Part shown: piece by piece, positions 50,601 through 64,000 of the stretch
Layout: each line of letters starts with the position of its first letter
Position numbering within the stretch: position 1 is the stretch's first letter
From: Paraspadella gotoi
Lineage: Eukaryota; Chaetognatha
Length of the DNA: 64,000 nt
Assembly: GCA_051294375.1 (NCBI GenBank)
Contig: CM119269.1
Span: forward strand, 18,526,471-18,590,470
Direction of reading: 5' to 3'
Translations under genes and position numbers: made by a program
The notes under the pieces: model-generated
The model's database searches: none
Told to the model about the DNA's origin: nothing
What the model saw: the letters and a program-made list of their open reading frames with translations, nothing else

Positions 50601-52302
50601 TTGCGAGGATTGCTCCGACATCCAAGTCGAGGGCGACATTGGCTGCGGACGCCGATTCTTCGTGCAGTCGTTGCCTTCGGAGAGGATCGTCGGAGGAGAA
50701 AAGGCCGTCAGGGGTGAGTAATACCTTAACGATTATCATCGGGGTTTTTTTTTTTACGGAGATAGTTTGGCAACAGCCGGGTTGCCTGTGATACCCATTG
50801 GGAGGGGGCATCTCACTGTTGGCTTTGGGGGCTTCCGACCCTCAGTGACGCCTCCAGTCACTGGCGCGGTTACCCTAGGACGGTCTTGCTTTGACAACGC
50901 AGAGGGAAGTCGTTAGGACTGTGGATGGAACACTACGCCTGGGATGGTGTGTTCTCCCTCTGAGCCAATGGATTTGGCTGAAGGATGATGGACGTGAGGC
51001 GGTGTGAATATACTGCCACAATACCTCATTTCGTAACTTTCTTCTGGAGCTCTTTTAAAAACTAAAATAGCAATTATTACTAATGACTATCGATAACATT
51101 TTTATTCGATAATTATTTCTAGGAGCCTTTCCCTACCAAATTTCTCTTCGCCGCAACGGCGGCCACATCTGCGGAGGAACTATTATTGATCCGACTACCG
51201 TTATTACCGCTGCTCACTGTCTCGGGCTCGACGCAAGCGGCTACAGCATTATGGCGGGTTGGTTTTTTTTTTAACTTTTGCTGTTTTTTATGTCAATATA
51301 TAATGCGATGAGTCAGAGAAAAAAAAAATTCATTCTGTACTTCATCCATCCATTCATATTTTTTCCCTTTCCTTCTTTTCTTTTTTTTCTCCAAGTACTA
51401 AAATGAACATTACGAAAATTACAACTTTATTCCCAGCGTGTCGTAAATATAAGAATTTTCTCGAAATTTCTCGATCTCCATTTCTTGGTTCATCGCAGGC
51501 GAATTTGAACTGGGCAAGAATGAATGCACGGAACAAGTCTCGGTCGTCAAAAGGACGATCCTTCACCCTCGCTACGATGATGAATCCTCGCAAAACGACA
51601 TCGCCATTCTCAAACTGGAAACTGCCCTCTCTTTCAACAAATACATCCAGCCCGCCTGTTTGCCGGAAAGAAACTATTCATATCCTGGCGGGGAGACGGT
51701 GCTCATCAGCGGGTGGGGCGCGTTGCGTGAAGGGGGCAAAGGCCCCGACATCCTCAACGCGGCCGCAATTCCATTGATAACACAGGACAAGTGTCAAAAG
51801 TTGTACGCGTTCCGGTACATTATCACTGACGACATGGTTTGCGCCGCTTACGACGAAGGTGAGTAGAGTTATGGACAATTGGACATTTAGGTGAGGACTT
51901 TAACAACAAATTCCAATTGTCAGTGTATAGTATACAAATTGGCAATATAGCTGTTTCTAAATTTCTAAATGCCTTTTTGAAATTTTTTTTTCCTATTGAA
52001 ACATCTTGAATCCACACTATCCTATTTCAGCATAACCAATTCTTTCCTTCTTAATCCGTCCATCATCATTTCTTTTCCCATCTTTTCTCAACTATTTCCC
52101 CTGCATCTGTTTTTCAGGTGGCATCGACACCTGTCAAGGCGATTCGGGTGGCCCGCTCGTCGCGGCGCCCGACGTCGACGGCGAAACGGGCCTGACTCTC
52201 GTCGGCGTCGTGAGTTGGGGGGTGGGGTGTGCCAGAGAGGGCTCGCCGGGCGTCTACTCGAGGGTCACCCACTTTCTCGATTGGATCGCCGAAAATCGTT
52301 AA
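47608..52302 (+). CDS. secreted mosaic serine protease: Lys/Glu repeats, nine LDLa modules, trypsin domain
   Basis: Seven exons (47608-47780, 47910-48945, 49067-50440, 50533-50713, 51123-51257, 51499-51858, 52118-52302) give 1147 aa. The signal peptide is [21 protein letters not shown]. Exon 2 encodes a very basic region with repeats of a ~34-residue unit containing [20 protein letters not shown]. Exon 3 begins [13 protein letters not shown] and has a PWETxPT linker, then eight LDL-receptor class A modules (C..FxC..G.C..CDG..DCxD.SDE pattern). A ninth spans the next intron. The peptidase S1 domain starts after SERIVGGE near residue 912. Catalytic His is in TAAHC, Asp in NDIAIL, Ser in GDSGGP, and DTCQGD gives trypsin-like specificity for Arg/Lys. 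LDLa-trypsin proteins act in matrix remodelling, clotting or immune cascades. Retention of the intron at 48946 would stop after 14 codons, giving a form without LDLa or protease. Confidence 0.88.
48328..48735 (+). repeat. ~102-bp coding repeat in mosaic protease exon 2
   Basis: Four copies of GAGCGAAGGAAACAAATAAA followed by TCTGGAAAGAGTA, each linked by GAAAGGAGGAGGAAGGAAATG-like sequence, with one copy shortened. A diverged fifth lies near 48,760. The near identity of copies suggests recent expansion. Confidence 0.8.
50755..51035. other. GC-rich block in protease intron, possible SINE-like insertion
   Basis: The intron between the LDLa/activation exon and the His exon is AT-rich at its ends. 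This stretch is GC-rich and non-coding (GCCGGGTTGCCTGTGATACC, CTCACTGTTGGCTTTGGGGG, CCAATGGATTTGGCTGAAGG). Its composition differs sharply from flanks. No clear A/B boxes, poly-A tail or duplication were found. Confidence 0.35.
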
Positions 52303-53072
52303 TGTCGACCAAGCTATTCTACCGGTCGAGACGGTGTGTCGGCCAAGCGATCTTTGTAACAATCAAGTTTTATTTCATGATATTTTTGAACATATACCAA
52401 AGAATCTAAGCTTTTGGATGAAATCCTAAGTTATGCATTAATACGTATATTTATATTAATGTTTATTCACACCTCCTCAATATAATATATATGTACTATG
52501 ATAAACTTCATTACGCTTCTTTCGGTTCATTAGTTTTCGTTAATCAAAATGAAAAAAAAAATATTGAGTTCGTTTTGAGCTTTTTTTAATGACTTCTTTA
52601 TATTTCTTTTTATGTTTTTTTTTTATATATCTATATTAGCTAGCTATACTTAGCCATACCAGGTGAAAATTTCAGATTTTCTTTCAGCTTAACCTCAGGT
52701 AATATAGAAAATTTTCCGTCCTTGGCGCGAAAACCGATGATAATGATGATGACGACGACGACGACGACGACAACATCCTCCCCGTAATCGTCATCAAAGG
52801 TCGTTGACGAAATTGTTTTATAAGCGCGTTTATGGTGTGGATTCTATCGTGACGCCGTAATGGTCGCGGGAGAAGGGGAGCGTCGGTGACTCACCCTCGG
52901 TTTCGCCGCCTCTACCTCCGCGGCGCTAATGATAGGGTCGTGGCGTCGTGGCCGCGAGGTTTTCGAGTTCGAGCACGGGGAGGGAGTTTAGGTTTGTAGA
53001 GGTTTTTCTTTTCTTTTTTTTTATCGGAAGCATACGAAAGAGAGAGAGAGAGAGAGAGTGAGAGAGAGAGAT

Positions 53073-53135
<63 letters not shown>

Positions 53136-53620
53136 GTCTATATCTCTACTACTACGCGAGGTCACGTTCCCGGCCACGCACGCGCGAACGGCGAAGGCGA
53201 CTCGCGCTCGCGGAATTTTCGAGGCGATTTAACCTGGATGCCCCCGTCGTCGTCGTCGTCGTCGTCGTCAGCATCGATATGGAAAGAAGTCTCTGAAACT
53301 TTTCGGCCAGACTGTGAAGAGAAATAAACGATAATAAACGATGATTTGCATTTTAGATTTTAGATTTTAGATTTTAGATTTTAGATTAAACACCCACTGG
53401 ATATTTAACTGGATGATTATATTACATTCACGCAATTCAAAAAAATGTAAAGTATTCTATCGAAGTGGATAATGACCGACTGACTGACTGACTGACTGAC
53501 TGACAGATTAAAAAACAAGCAATCTTTCCCTTTCGTTCTCCATGCAACAGAAGTCATTCGTTTGAATCTTCGCTCGTAAAAATAATATAAAAATTACGTC
53601 GCTTTCTATGATGCTCGAGG

Positions 53621-53655
<35 letters not shown>

Positions 53656-53850
53656 GATAGAGAAATTTGGGGGAAAGAGACCCTAAGGAGAGCCAAATAA
53701 AGAAAAGAAAAAGAAAGAAAGAAAGAAAAGAAAGAAAGAAAAGAAAGAAAGAAAAGAAAGAAAGAAAGAAGAAAGAAAGAAGAAAGGAGAAATGAATGGG
53801 ATAGAAGTGAGGTGGGGGGGTTGAAATAAATCGTGGAATGTTGATGTTTA

Positions 53851-53912
<62 letters not shown>

Positions 53913-54851
53913 AATGGAGGCAATAATTCAGACTGGGAGGGTGAGTTAAGACAGAAGGGGGAGGCAGGGTAATGGCAAGGGTAAGGACGTTTCAAAGGGC
54001 GAAAAATGCTTCATGCATCTTGAACAATGCCATAAAATCAAATGAGGCCATAAAAATAAAAAATTCATCCAGGGCCGAGGAATTCACTTTTCCTTTTGTG
54101 TTGTGCTCGCGATTTATTTGTCTTTTATTTTCGGCCACTTTATTATTTTATTATTATTTTATAGTTTTCCATCGCTTATATATTCAATTTTAAAATCATG
54201 ACGTGGTGAAGGGTCAACCTCATGCGACTGTTATTACAAAAATCTTATTTTGTTGTGGACCTTCAAAAGAAGTTTAAAAGAAGTTTTTTTTTTTATTAAA
54301 AATAGCAAAAAATGTAGAAAAATGAAATCAAAACTAAATTTATAAAGCTATTCTTTCGTCATGATTTTTCTTTGGTGATAATGAAATGTTGAGAATCCAA
54401 GACAAAATTCGCATAAAAATATTCTTGACTTTTTTTAAGAGATAATGCATACATTTTCCATTTGATCAAAAAATTATGAAAATTCAATTCATCTTCGACG
54501 AGGCTTCTGCCAGGAAATATCTTCTAACGCAAAGTAATGGCCGAGTTCCGTTGTTCTCGTTTCTGGCTTCTTCGTCGTTGTCGTTGTTGTTGTCGTCGTC
54601 GTCATTCTCTTCGGTGGCGACCATGTCATGGTTTTTTTCCTTGTCTTATCTTAGTTGTCTTCTAGTTCTTATATTTACTGTATCGTAGTTGTCGTCGTTG
54701 TTTTTGTGATCGTCGTCAACGTCGTCGTCAACGTCGTCGTCAGCGTCTTGTTCTTATTTTTCTTCGTCTTCTTCGTCGTCGTCTTTTTCGTCATCATCAT
54801 CATTTTCCACTGACTCACGCGCCAATTTTTTATCGAGATTCCCCGTCATTT

Positions 54852-54882
<31 letters not shown>

Positions 54883-54913
54883 TTGCAGCGTAGCAGAAAA
54901 AAAAAATCATTAA

Positions 54914-54983
<70 letters not shown>

Positions 54984-55201
54984 CTCTCCCAACCCATAAA
55001 ATCCCGAGCAGAAAACTCATAACGGAGTAATTGAAGCAGATTTAAAATATCTACGAATCGACCCTCGTTTGGAACGCTCCCTTCTCCAGCCCCCTTCGCC
55101 ACCACCTTCACAACCTCTCTTTCTCCATTTCATATTCCAACCCCAAGTGGCGGATACGAAATGACCCTTTATCTCCGTAAACCCCCTTCTTGCTTAGTAT
55201 A

Positions 55202-55238
<37 letters not shown>

Positions 55239-55441
55239 GCATTACGAAGGGCGAAGGTGACGTATATCTTTTTCTTAACCCAATTCCTCCGGTTGTCGTC
55301 GTTGTTGTTGATTGTTATTGTTTTGACGACAGTTCGACGCCGACTGCGAAGCTAAAACCAAGTTTTCGAATGTCACGTCGCGCGGTTTTTTAAACGACCG
55401 AGGATTTTCGTTGACGGGAGCAACAATTTTAACAGAACGGG
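52303..55441. other. microsatellite-rich spacer
   Basis: Contains (GAC)n at 52,747-52,771, GA tracts at 53,039-53,135, 53,622-53,655 and 53,855-53,909, and (GTC)n at 53,241-53,272. Also ATTTTAG x5 at 53,352-53,386, GACT x7 at 53,473-53,503, and GAAA arrays at 53,700-53,790. Then (CGT)n at 54,853-54,884, CT at 54,919-54,990 and (GTC)n at 55,202-55,238. CpG-rich stretches at 52,850-52,960 and 53,150-53,290 could mark a promoter, but no gene could be built. Confidence 0.6.
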
Positions 55442-55722
55442 AAATTAATTTTATTGATATTTTATATCTCGGTCAGAGATAAATACTAAAACTACATTCA
55501 CAAAAAACTTCGGTTATAACGTTTCAAATATTCAACAAATTCTGGGAAATTTGTTTAAAGGGAGCGAAAGCTTAAATTAATTAAATTAATTTTATTGATA
55601 TTATATTTTATATCGCATTCAGAGATAAATACTAAAACTACCTTCACAAAAAAACCTCGGTTATTACGTTTCAAATATTCAACAAATTCTGGGAAATTTG
55701 TTTAAAGGGAGCGAAAGCTTAA
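55442..55722. repeat. tandem duplication of a ~140-bp unit
   Basis: AATTTTATTGATATT, CAGAGATAAATACTAAAACTA, GTTTCAAATATTCAACAAAT and AAGGGAGCGAAAGCTTAAA occur twice in the same order (about 55,447-55,575 and 55,590-55,722) with few changes. Confidence 0.85.
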
Positions 55723-56036
55723 ACTCATCCCAAAAGAAAAAAACATCTTCTCCTTATCGCATCAACATTGAGAAAATGTTTGGAAACTTCAATTTTCAAA
55801 AAAACTTTTCCTCTTTCAAATTCAACGTCGAAATCTTCCTTCTTTCGGGTTTCCAGTTTTTTTTCACATTTTTATTCCATTTTCTATCTTTTTTCTTCTT
55901 TTCATTTTCTTTCCATGTAGGTATGTATGTTCAATTTTGTTTACATTTTTTAAAATATTTTTGTTTGCTAACTTTATCTATCTATCGAGTTAGACGCATG
56001 AAGTTGGAAGAAATTACGTATATTTTGACGCTGTCA

Positions 56037-56069
<33 letters not shown>

Positions 56070-56311
56070 NNNNNNNNNNNNNNNNNNNNNNNNNNNNNNN
56101 NNNNNNNNNNNNNNNNNNNNNNNNNNNNNNNNNNNNNNNNNNNNNNNNNNNNNNNNNNNNNNNNNNNNNNNNNNNNNNNNNNNNNNNNNNNNNNNNNNNN
56201 NNNNNNNNNNNNNNNNNNNNNNNNNNNNNNNNNNNNNNNNNNNNNNNNNNNNNNNNNNNNNNNNNNNNNNNNNNNNNNNNNNNNNNNNNNNNNNNNNNNN
56301 NNNNNNNNNNN
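56070..56311. other. assembly gap (242 N) inside a CT microsatellite
   Basis: CT repeats run into the N tract on both sides, so the gap is an unresolved microsatellite. Frames drawn across it are not real. Confidence 0.95.
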
Positions 56312-56465
56312 TCTCTCTCTCTCTATCTCTCTCTCGCCTCGTATTTTTTTACTCTGTTTTCCCCAAAGCATCATTCCGCTTCTCTCCTAATTTTCCCTTC
56401 TCGTGTCGACCTCATATATTTTTCTGCCGAATCCTTTCCTTCCCTATTTTTTTTTGTCCACCCAT

Positions 56466-56790
56466 TTTTTAGTTGCGCCGCGAGTACTCGCGGAGCATCT
56501 CTATAAGTCACTTTTCGATCGGTCTGTCGGTCTGTCTGACGGTCTGTCGGTCGGTATATCTGTCCGTCGGTCTGTCCCACTTACGTTAAAAATTCATATA
56601 ATTCGTCTATAGTTGATTGCTCATTTGTTAAGATAGGAAAAAAAAACTTAAATCTAAGTGACTGCGAGCGTCGCCTTCAGGAAATCCTAAAACTTTAAAG
56701 AATAAATGACAAGATTCCGATGCACTGAGTGTCAGAAAATCACGTGAAAAATGTCACTGCGGCGCAACACATTTGAATTACCGTTCTTGT
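56466..56790. mobile_element. R2 copy
   Basis: TTTTTTAGTTGCG, CGCGAGTACTCGCG (56479-56492), TATAAGTCACTTTTCGATCG, GTCGGTCTGTCCCACTTACG, TTGATTGCTCATTTGTTAA and ACTGCGGCGCAACAC are shared with 46,491-46,715. This copy is longer in the middle. Confidence 0.7.
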
Positions 56791-57042
56791 TTCTTCCCCC
56801 TCCGCCTCCGCAACGCGGATTCCAAATACTTATCCACTTTCTTCTTCTTCTCTTTCTTCCTGAACTTTCAAACACTCTACCTTCCTCTCGTCGTCTCTTC
56901 TTCCTATCTCCCTTCTTTTCCCTTTCCTCCGTTTCCTTTCCTCCTTCCCCTTCCTCCTAAGTTTCCTCCTCCTCCTCATCTCTCCCTCGACGCAGCCTCC
57001 GCCGACGATTTATGCGCAAGCTTACTACCTCTTCCCCCTTGT

Positions 57043-57402
57043 NNNNNNNNNNNNNNNNNNNNNNNNNNNNNNNNNNNNNNNNNNNNNNNNNNNNNNNNNN
57101 NNNNNNNNNNNNNNNNNNNNNNNNNNNNNNNNNNNNNNNNNNNNNNNNNNNNNNNNNNNNNNNNNNNNNNNNNNNNNNNNNNNNNNNNNNNNNNNNNNNN
57201 NNNNNNNNNNNNNNNNNNNNNNNNNNNNNNNNNNNNNNNNNNNNNNNNNNNNNNNNNNNNNNNNNNNNNNNNNNNNNNNNNNNNNNNNNNNNNNNNNNNN
57301 NNNNNNNNNNNNNNNNNNNNNNNNNNNNNNNNNNNNNNNNNNNNNNNNNNNNNNNNNNNNNNNNNNNNNNNNNNNNNNNNNNNNNNNNNNNNNNNNNNNN
57401 NN
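57043..57402. other. assembly gap (360 N)
   Basis: This is an N tract. The sequence to its right opens with a coding-like stretch (frame DWNPTSTTAEDNAEGYEMSK) that may be the end of an exon hidden in the gap. That cannot be judged here. Confidence 0.95.
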
Positions 57403-59673
57403 ACGATTGGAATCCGACGTCGACGACCGCGGAAGATAATGCTGAAGGATACGAAATGTCGAAAAACGGAGGGATGTTTTCAAATGAAGTTAAAAATAGT
57501 TTTCAATATGAAATAATGTTGGATGGCTAGGAAATTGATTCAAGCGGTTTTAAAGGCAAGATTTGCTTCGTCTGCAGCGTGCTATAAAGGTAAGGTTGAA
57601 ATGGAGCGTAACTGGAGCGGAGACAAGGAGCGACGGTGGATCGACGACGATGGGATGCAGAGAGAACGGGGAGGGGGAACTGGAGCAAGTCTATAAGGAT
57701 GCGATGGAAAAAACACAAGGAGCAACAATGATGGATTCCACCTCGGCGTGACGAACGGCTGGAGCGGATTGCCACGGGGTGAGCGTCATCTTGGCTGGGG
57801 TAAAGGCGATGGTGGCCTTACCCAAAGGGGGGTGGGTGGCGGGCTGGTGGGGTTTCCTCACGATCCTCAGTTCCCCTCGGGGCGAAGGCGACTTTTCTTG
57901 GCGGGTGACGGATGTCGCAACCGCGTTTTTTTTACGAGCGGAGAAGACGACGACGGAGATGACGCTCGCGACGCACAAACCCGTTCGAAACGCCATCTAC
58001 CTTGCCAAACATTATTTCACTTTACCTTGCCGTTTGAAAGTCATCTACCTTGCTAATATCCATGCAATCGAAATTGGCATTTGCAAGTCATGTACTTAAG
58101 AAAAATTGGCACCTGCTTTCGTTCTTGGGCAGAAATGGGCACCTCTCTCTCTCTCTCTCTCTCTCTCCTCTGCTCTCTCTATCTCATAGCTCCTACTCTC
58201 TCAGAGCTCATCCCTCCTTTTCTTTCGTCTTGTGTCTGCATCTTTCTACTCTCTACTACTATATATCAAAAATTTTCCCAAAGCCCTGACTGACTCGTCT
58301 TCAATCCTCCAAAGACCAGTGATTTCTTTAATCGAACCCCGTGTCCACGTCGTGGACCATCTCTCTCTCTCTCTCTCCTCTCACTTCTCTGCTCTCTCTC
58401 ATCTTCTCAACTCTCTCTACTACTCCATCCTCTACTCATCTCCTCTCTCGCCTCTCTCCTAAACACACCTCAATTACCGTTAACGTCAGATCAATGCTAT
58501 AAACTCAGCAATGAACAAATTGATTTCGCTCCATGAAAGATGTTTTTGTTTGTTTTTTTTATTCTGTTTACCAATATTATCATTTGTTTTCAACTGTTAC
58601 TTGTATACATAAACTTTTATACACCAACTGTTACTTTTGTACGTAAATTTGATTTTAGTAGTTGTGTTTTTTTTTTCTGTTTTTTTTTTTTTTTTTTTTT
58701 TTTTTGGTATTTTTGAATTAAATTTTCATCTGTTTTTTAAATCTGACAATCATCTCTTTCACACCTTTTAAATTTGCAAAATTATGTTGTTCTTTTTTTT
58801 TTCAGCTCAAGTTCACACTATTGAGTCTGTCCAGCACTTTATTTATCTCCTCTAGTATATTCGTTTATCATAACCTTTTTTAATTTTATTATTCTTCTTT
58901 CCTCCTATCTTTCCTCCTTCCACTACTTTCCTTTTTGATTCTATTTTCCTTCCTCCCTCTTTCTTCTTCTCCCATATATTCCTAATCGTTTTTTTTTCTC
59001 TGTTTGAATTCGTCCGAGTTTTGAATCCTCCGTAGCAGAGCTAGAGGCAGCTGGAGGTGCTGCAGAAGCCGCGGCAGAAGAAACGACGTAGCTGCAGTAA
59101 GAAAGCTGCAGGAAAAGCAGCTTCGCGTCGACACTTAATGATTTTTCATCTGTTACGCGGGGGTTGATCCTTCACACAGAATTCATTCGGGTCGCGCTTC
59201 GCTTCAAGTTCATTGATATCTACTCCATATTCAGATTTGAAACGGAGTCGTTTTGTAAATACTGTCAGAAGCTTTTTTATACTTCCTTGGATAAGGCTTC
59301 TCAACGTAGCGCGATTCTGCTAAATTTAGAATTTAAAATTTAAAATTTGGGGCCTAAAAACATATTTGTAAGTAGAACAAAGCTTGAGATTCAGCCTCAT
59401 TCCCTCGGGACATAACGCGGTCGTAAAGTTAACGAATTACTTTCCGGAAAATAAAACATTTTTACCGAAAGAACAATGAAGAGCAACTCATCCTTGATTT
59501 CTGAAAGAAAGAAAAAAGAAAAAAGAAAAGAAGGAAAGGAAGGTAATTGAAAATTATAACGTGAGAAAGGGGAGGAGGAAGAGGAAGATGAGGAGGAAGA
59601 GGTGGAATGGAAAAAAGGAAGGAAGAGGAAGAATTAGAAAAGAGAAGAGAGAGAGAGAGAGAGAGAGTAGAGA

Positions 59674-59718
<45 letters not shown>

Positions 59719-60622
59719 TTGGAAGGCCACCAACTCGGCAGCCAAAGCGTCGAACGGTAAATTAGAAAAAAGTCATCAAGCCCGTCGGCCGGCGTCCAAG
59801 TTTATGGCACTAAAGTTGTTACGGTGCCGTAAAAAAAAAGATGAAATGGGGGGAAAAAAGACGAGGGATGACGCTGAATTATTCGCCTCCGAGGGGCGGC
59901 GCCCTCGCTCGTTTCCGGAATGCGTCCCTCGTCGTCGTTGTTGTAGTTGTTGGAAACACGTTGCTGTTAAAGTTTTCGTAGTTTGCTGTCGATATAAGTT
60001 GCGTTTGTCGCCTTGTTATTATTGTTATTCTTAATTAAAATTATAGTCCTTGTTCGAACAGCGGTTCCTTTAATCTAGTAATAGTTTTTATCTTATCAGA
60101 TTTGAATAAATAAATGTCAAGTTCTCTTTTCCCCCGTTTCCAACGACCGACGCCATCCGCAACGCGTCGTCCCCGCGACTCCTGCAAAGCGTCTCCCATA
60201 ACCGCCTCATGACTTACGACTTAAAATCAACTATTAGAAAATCGTGTTGCTCCAAATCGGAGCATTTACCTTTAAACCCGGTAGAGAAAAAATAAATAAA
60301 AAATTTAAAAAAAAGAAAAATTGTCCTTTTCACGCTTTCGCTATTGTCAGAATCAAGAATCGGGCTTAGGGATTCATTTTTTGACAATTATTTTAAAAAA
60401 TTAAATCAATATATCAATTTTACCTCGACGGTATTTTGAACTAAATACACGTAAAAAAGCCTTATTCTTTGTTCCAACGATAAGGGACAGGGTGAGCCAC
60501 GTAGAAACGCGAGAGAAAATTATTTGAGTCAGAAAACCAAAGGAACTACATCTCATGGCCGGCGAGGGCGCTTACGTTTGACGGCGGGAGGCGCGACCAC
60601 GAGTCCGGGAGGCCAGGAAGCG
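57403..60622. other. spacer with microsatellites, no confirmed gene
   Basis: GC-richer at 57,560-57,970 with no splice-consistent exon chain. CT tracts lie at 58,143-58,167 and 58,360-58,375, poly-T at 58,678-58,705, and GA at 59,648-59,717. A short Ala/Glu-rich plus-strand frame ends at 59,087 (ELEAAGGAAEAAAEETT then TAG) but has no partner exon. Confidence 0.45.
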
Positions 60623-61944
60623 ATGGGTAACAAGGCGGGACGCTCAGCCGCAGAGGCCGGAACCGATCTGGCGGCGAGGCGGGACGACGACGAAGACGAC
60701 GATGACGAGAGCCTCATCGACGGAGGGTTGGAGGCGCGAGGTGAGGCGACGCTTCCGATCGAGGAAGCGGACGTGACGGAGCCGGAGGCTGGAGGCGGAG
60801 TAGGAGTGACAGAGGAATGCTATCCCGTTATCAAGGTCATCTCAAACATCTCTACAACTTCGTTAAAGGAGGTCAGACTAATCGAACAAAACAAATAATT
60901 AATCAGTCAATCAAATCAATCAGTCAGTCAATCAATCAGGTTTCGACGCGGTGCGACCAACCCCGAAAGCCTCGGCGGAAGCGTCGGGTGGCGTCGGTGG
61001 ACGGGATCGTCTCCGAGGCCACCACCTTCGTCATCTACAGCGAGACGTCGTCGAGCGGAGTGAGTGGTGATGTTTTTAGTGTTGCTGTTGACAATGATGA
61101 TGATGATGATGACGATGATGATGATGATGATGAGTGATGATGAGAAGCGATGATGATGAATGATGATGATGATGATGATGATAATAATGATGAATATAAT
61201 GATGATCGCAACAACCGCCCAGGACTCTCATCACGGCAAGATGGACTCGTCGTCCTCTCGCCACGCCCGAGGCGACGCCGGTGGCGCCATCGCCCCTTTC
61301 ATCGCCGGAATGGACGCCGGCTGCGCCGCCCCTCAAGTCTATTCGTGCGCGTCGGCGTCGGTCGATTCCATCTCCGCCTCCGATTCGGCGTCGAATTCCG
61401 CGTGGAAACCGGGAGAAGACGACGTCAACGTCAACCAGAACCAGAAGGCGTATCAAGACGATAATTCTAAGGTAAGGGTGGGTAAGTTTAGGATTAAGGG
61501 TAAGGCTGGCCAGAGGAGGCAGGAAGAATGACGGTGGGCGTTAACAAACTTCGCGAGAAGAAAGAAACAAGTTTGAAGAAAAACGAAATTGAAATAATGA
61601 GTGGATTACGTCCGATGGAATCTCCTGATATCGAGGTGTCGCTATTTTAGAATTCATTTCTTTGCCTAATATTACTATCGGGGAATTCCTGCACGAGCGA
61701 AACTTGCCTCACGTTTTTTTTTTTTGTCGAGTTTTTTTATAGTTTTTCTTATCTGTCGTCAGATACGCCGAAATCACTAAACGCTCTTTGCTTCGTTTTT
61801 CGTTTTGCCCCCTTTTTTTGGGGGGGCCAGATCTTTCCCGAGGGGTGCATCCTGAACAGCCCCTTCGTTTGGGTCGCGATCGCCTTCCTTATGACCCTCG
61901 TCATCGTCGCCTTCGTCATCATCTGGCAAACCAAACGTCAATAA
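60623..61944 (+). CDS. unrecognised acidic protein with C-terminal membrane anchor
   Basis: Four exons, all phase 0 (60623-60871, 60940-61059, 61223-61471, 61831-61944), give 243 aa. It starts MGNKAGRSAAEAGTDLAARR followed by DDDEDDDDE. The middle has a basic RKPRRKRR patch, then VASVDGIVSEATTFVIYSET and a Ser/Asp-rich exon ending KAYQDDNSK. The last exon encodes GCILNSPFVWVAIAFLMTLV continuing as IVAFVIIW, with only five residues (QTKRQ) after it. There is no signal peptide, so a tail-anchored or type II single-pass topology is likely, with the acidic part in the cytosol. The start has Gly at position 2 but Gly rather than Ser/Thr at 6, so myristoylation is doubtful. The donor of exon 1 (GAG|GTCAGA) is weak; an earlier donor at ATCAAG|GTCATC would shorten the exon. 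I know no homologue. Confidence 0.6.

Positions 61945-64000
<2,056 letters not shown>

Noticed and set aside
55698-57530. frames spanning the N gaps
   Set aside because: They consist mostly of unknown residues and CT-repeat translation, so they are not evidence of genes.
57691-57996. 101-codon minus-strand frame with a hydrophobic start
   Set aside because: No splice partners or recognisable domain; sits beside an assembly gap where context is missing.

Overview
This is eukaryotic, almost certainly invertebrate animal DNA. Genes are multi-exon with GT..AG introns that are mostly short. Exons are relatively GC-rich, while introns and spacers are AT-rich. The genes are metazoan types: CHD1, a furin-2/PCSK5-like convertase, a HES factor ending in WRPW, HRD1/synoviolin, WDR44, an LDLa-trypsin mosaic protease and a secreted GH3 glycosidase. 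The dense (GA)n/(CT)n and (GTC)n microsatellites and the animal GH3 gene fit several marine invertebrate groups, sponges among them. I cannot fix the phylum from sequence alone.

Layout: 0-3.4 kb, 5' part of a CHD1 remodeller gene (minus strand, runs off the left edge). 3.4-9.1 kb, AT-rich spacer with a ~1.5 kb degenerate minisatellite. 9.1-10.8 kb, an XK-related-like membrane protein (plus) with a frame break in exon 1. 11.4-21.5 kb, a 21-exon membrane-anchored proprotein convertase (minus) with a repeat-filled 2 kb intron. 21.7-22.7 kb, intronless HES gene (minus) with candidate Notch/HES-type sites upstream. 25.5-27.7 kb, HRD1 (minus). 28.5-33 kb, WDR44 (minus). 33.9-38.9 kb, an unusual gene (minus) that joins a REEP/TB2 membrane domain to a long Gly-rich region. 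39.2-43.8 kb, GH3 beta-xylosidase-like enzyme (minus). 43.8-47.6 kb, spacer with three copies of short dispersed repeats. 47.6-52.3 kb, secreted mosaic serine protease (plus). 52.3-60.6 kb, microsatellite-rich DNA with two assembly gaps. 60.6-61.9 kb, a small gene (plus) for a protein with a C-terminal membrane anchor. The rest is microsatellite-rich spacer.

Exon chains were built by hand from splice signals and reading phase. Summed coding lengths are exact multiples of three for the convertase (1202 aa), HRD1 (672), WDR44 (1013), the REEP fusion (1013), GH3 (753), the mosaic protease (1147) and the tail-anchored protein (243), which supports the models. There is no operon-like organisation. 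HRD1 and a REEP-family protein are both ER-membrane proteins and the convertase and WDR44 act in the secretory/endosomal system, but their adjacency is probably chance.

The items most worth a second look are the REEP fusion protein, the mosaic protease with its Lys/Glu repeat block, the unrecognised tail-anchored protein, and several short dispersed inverted-repeat elements.
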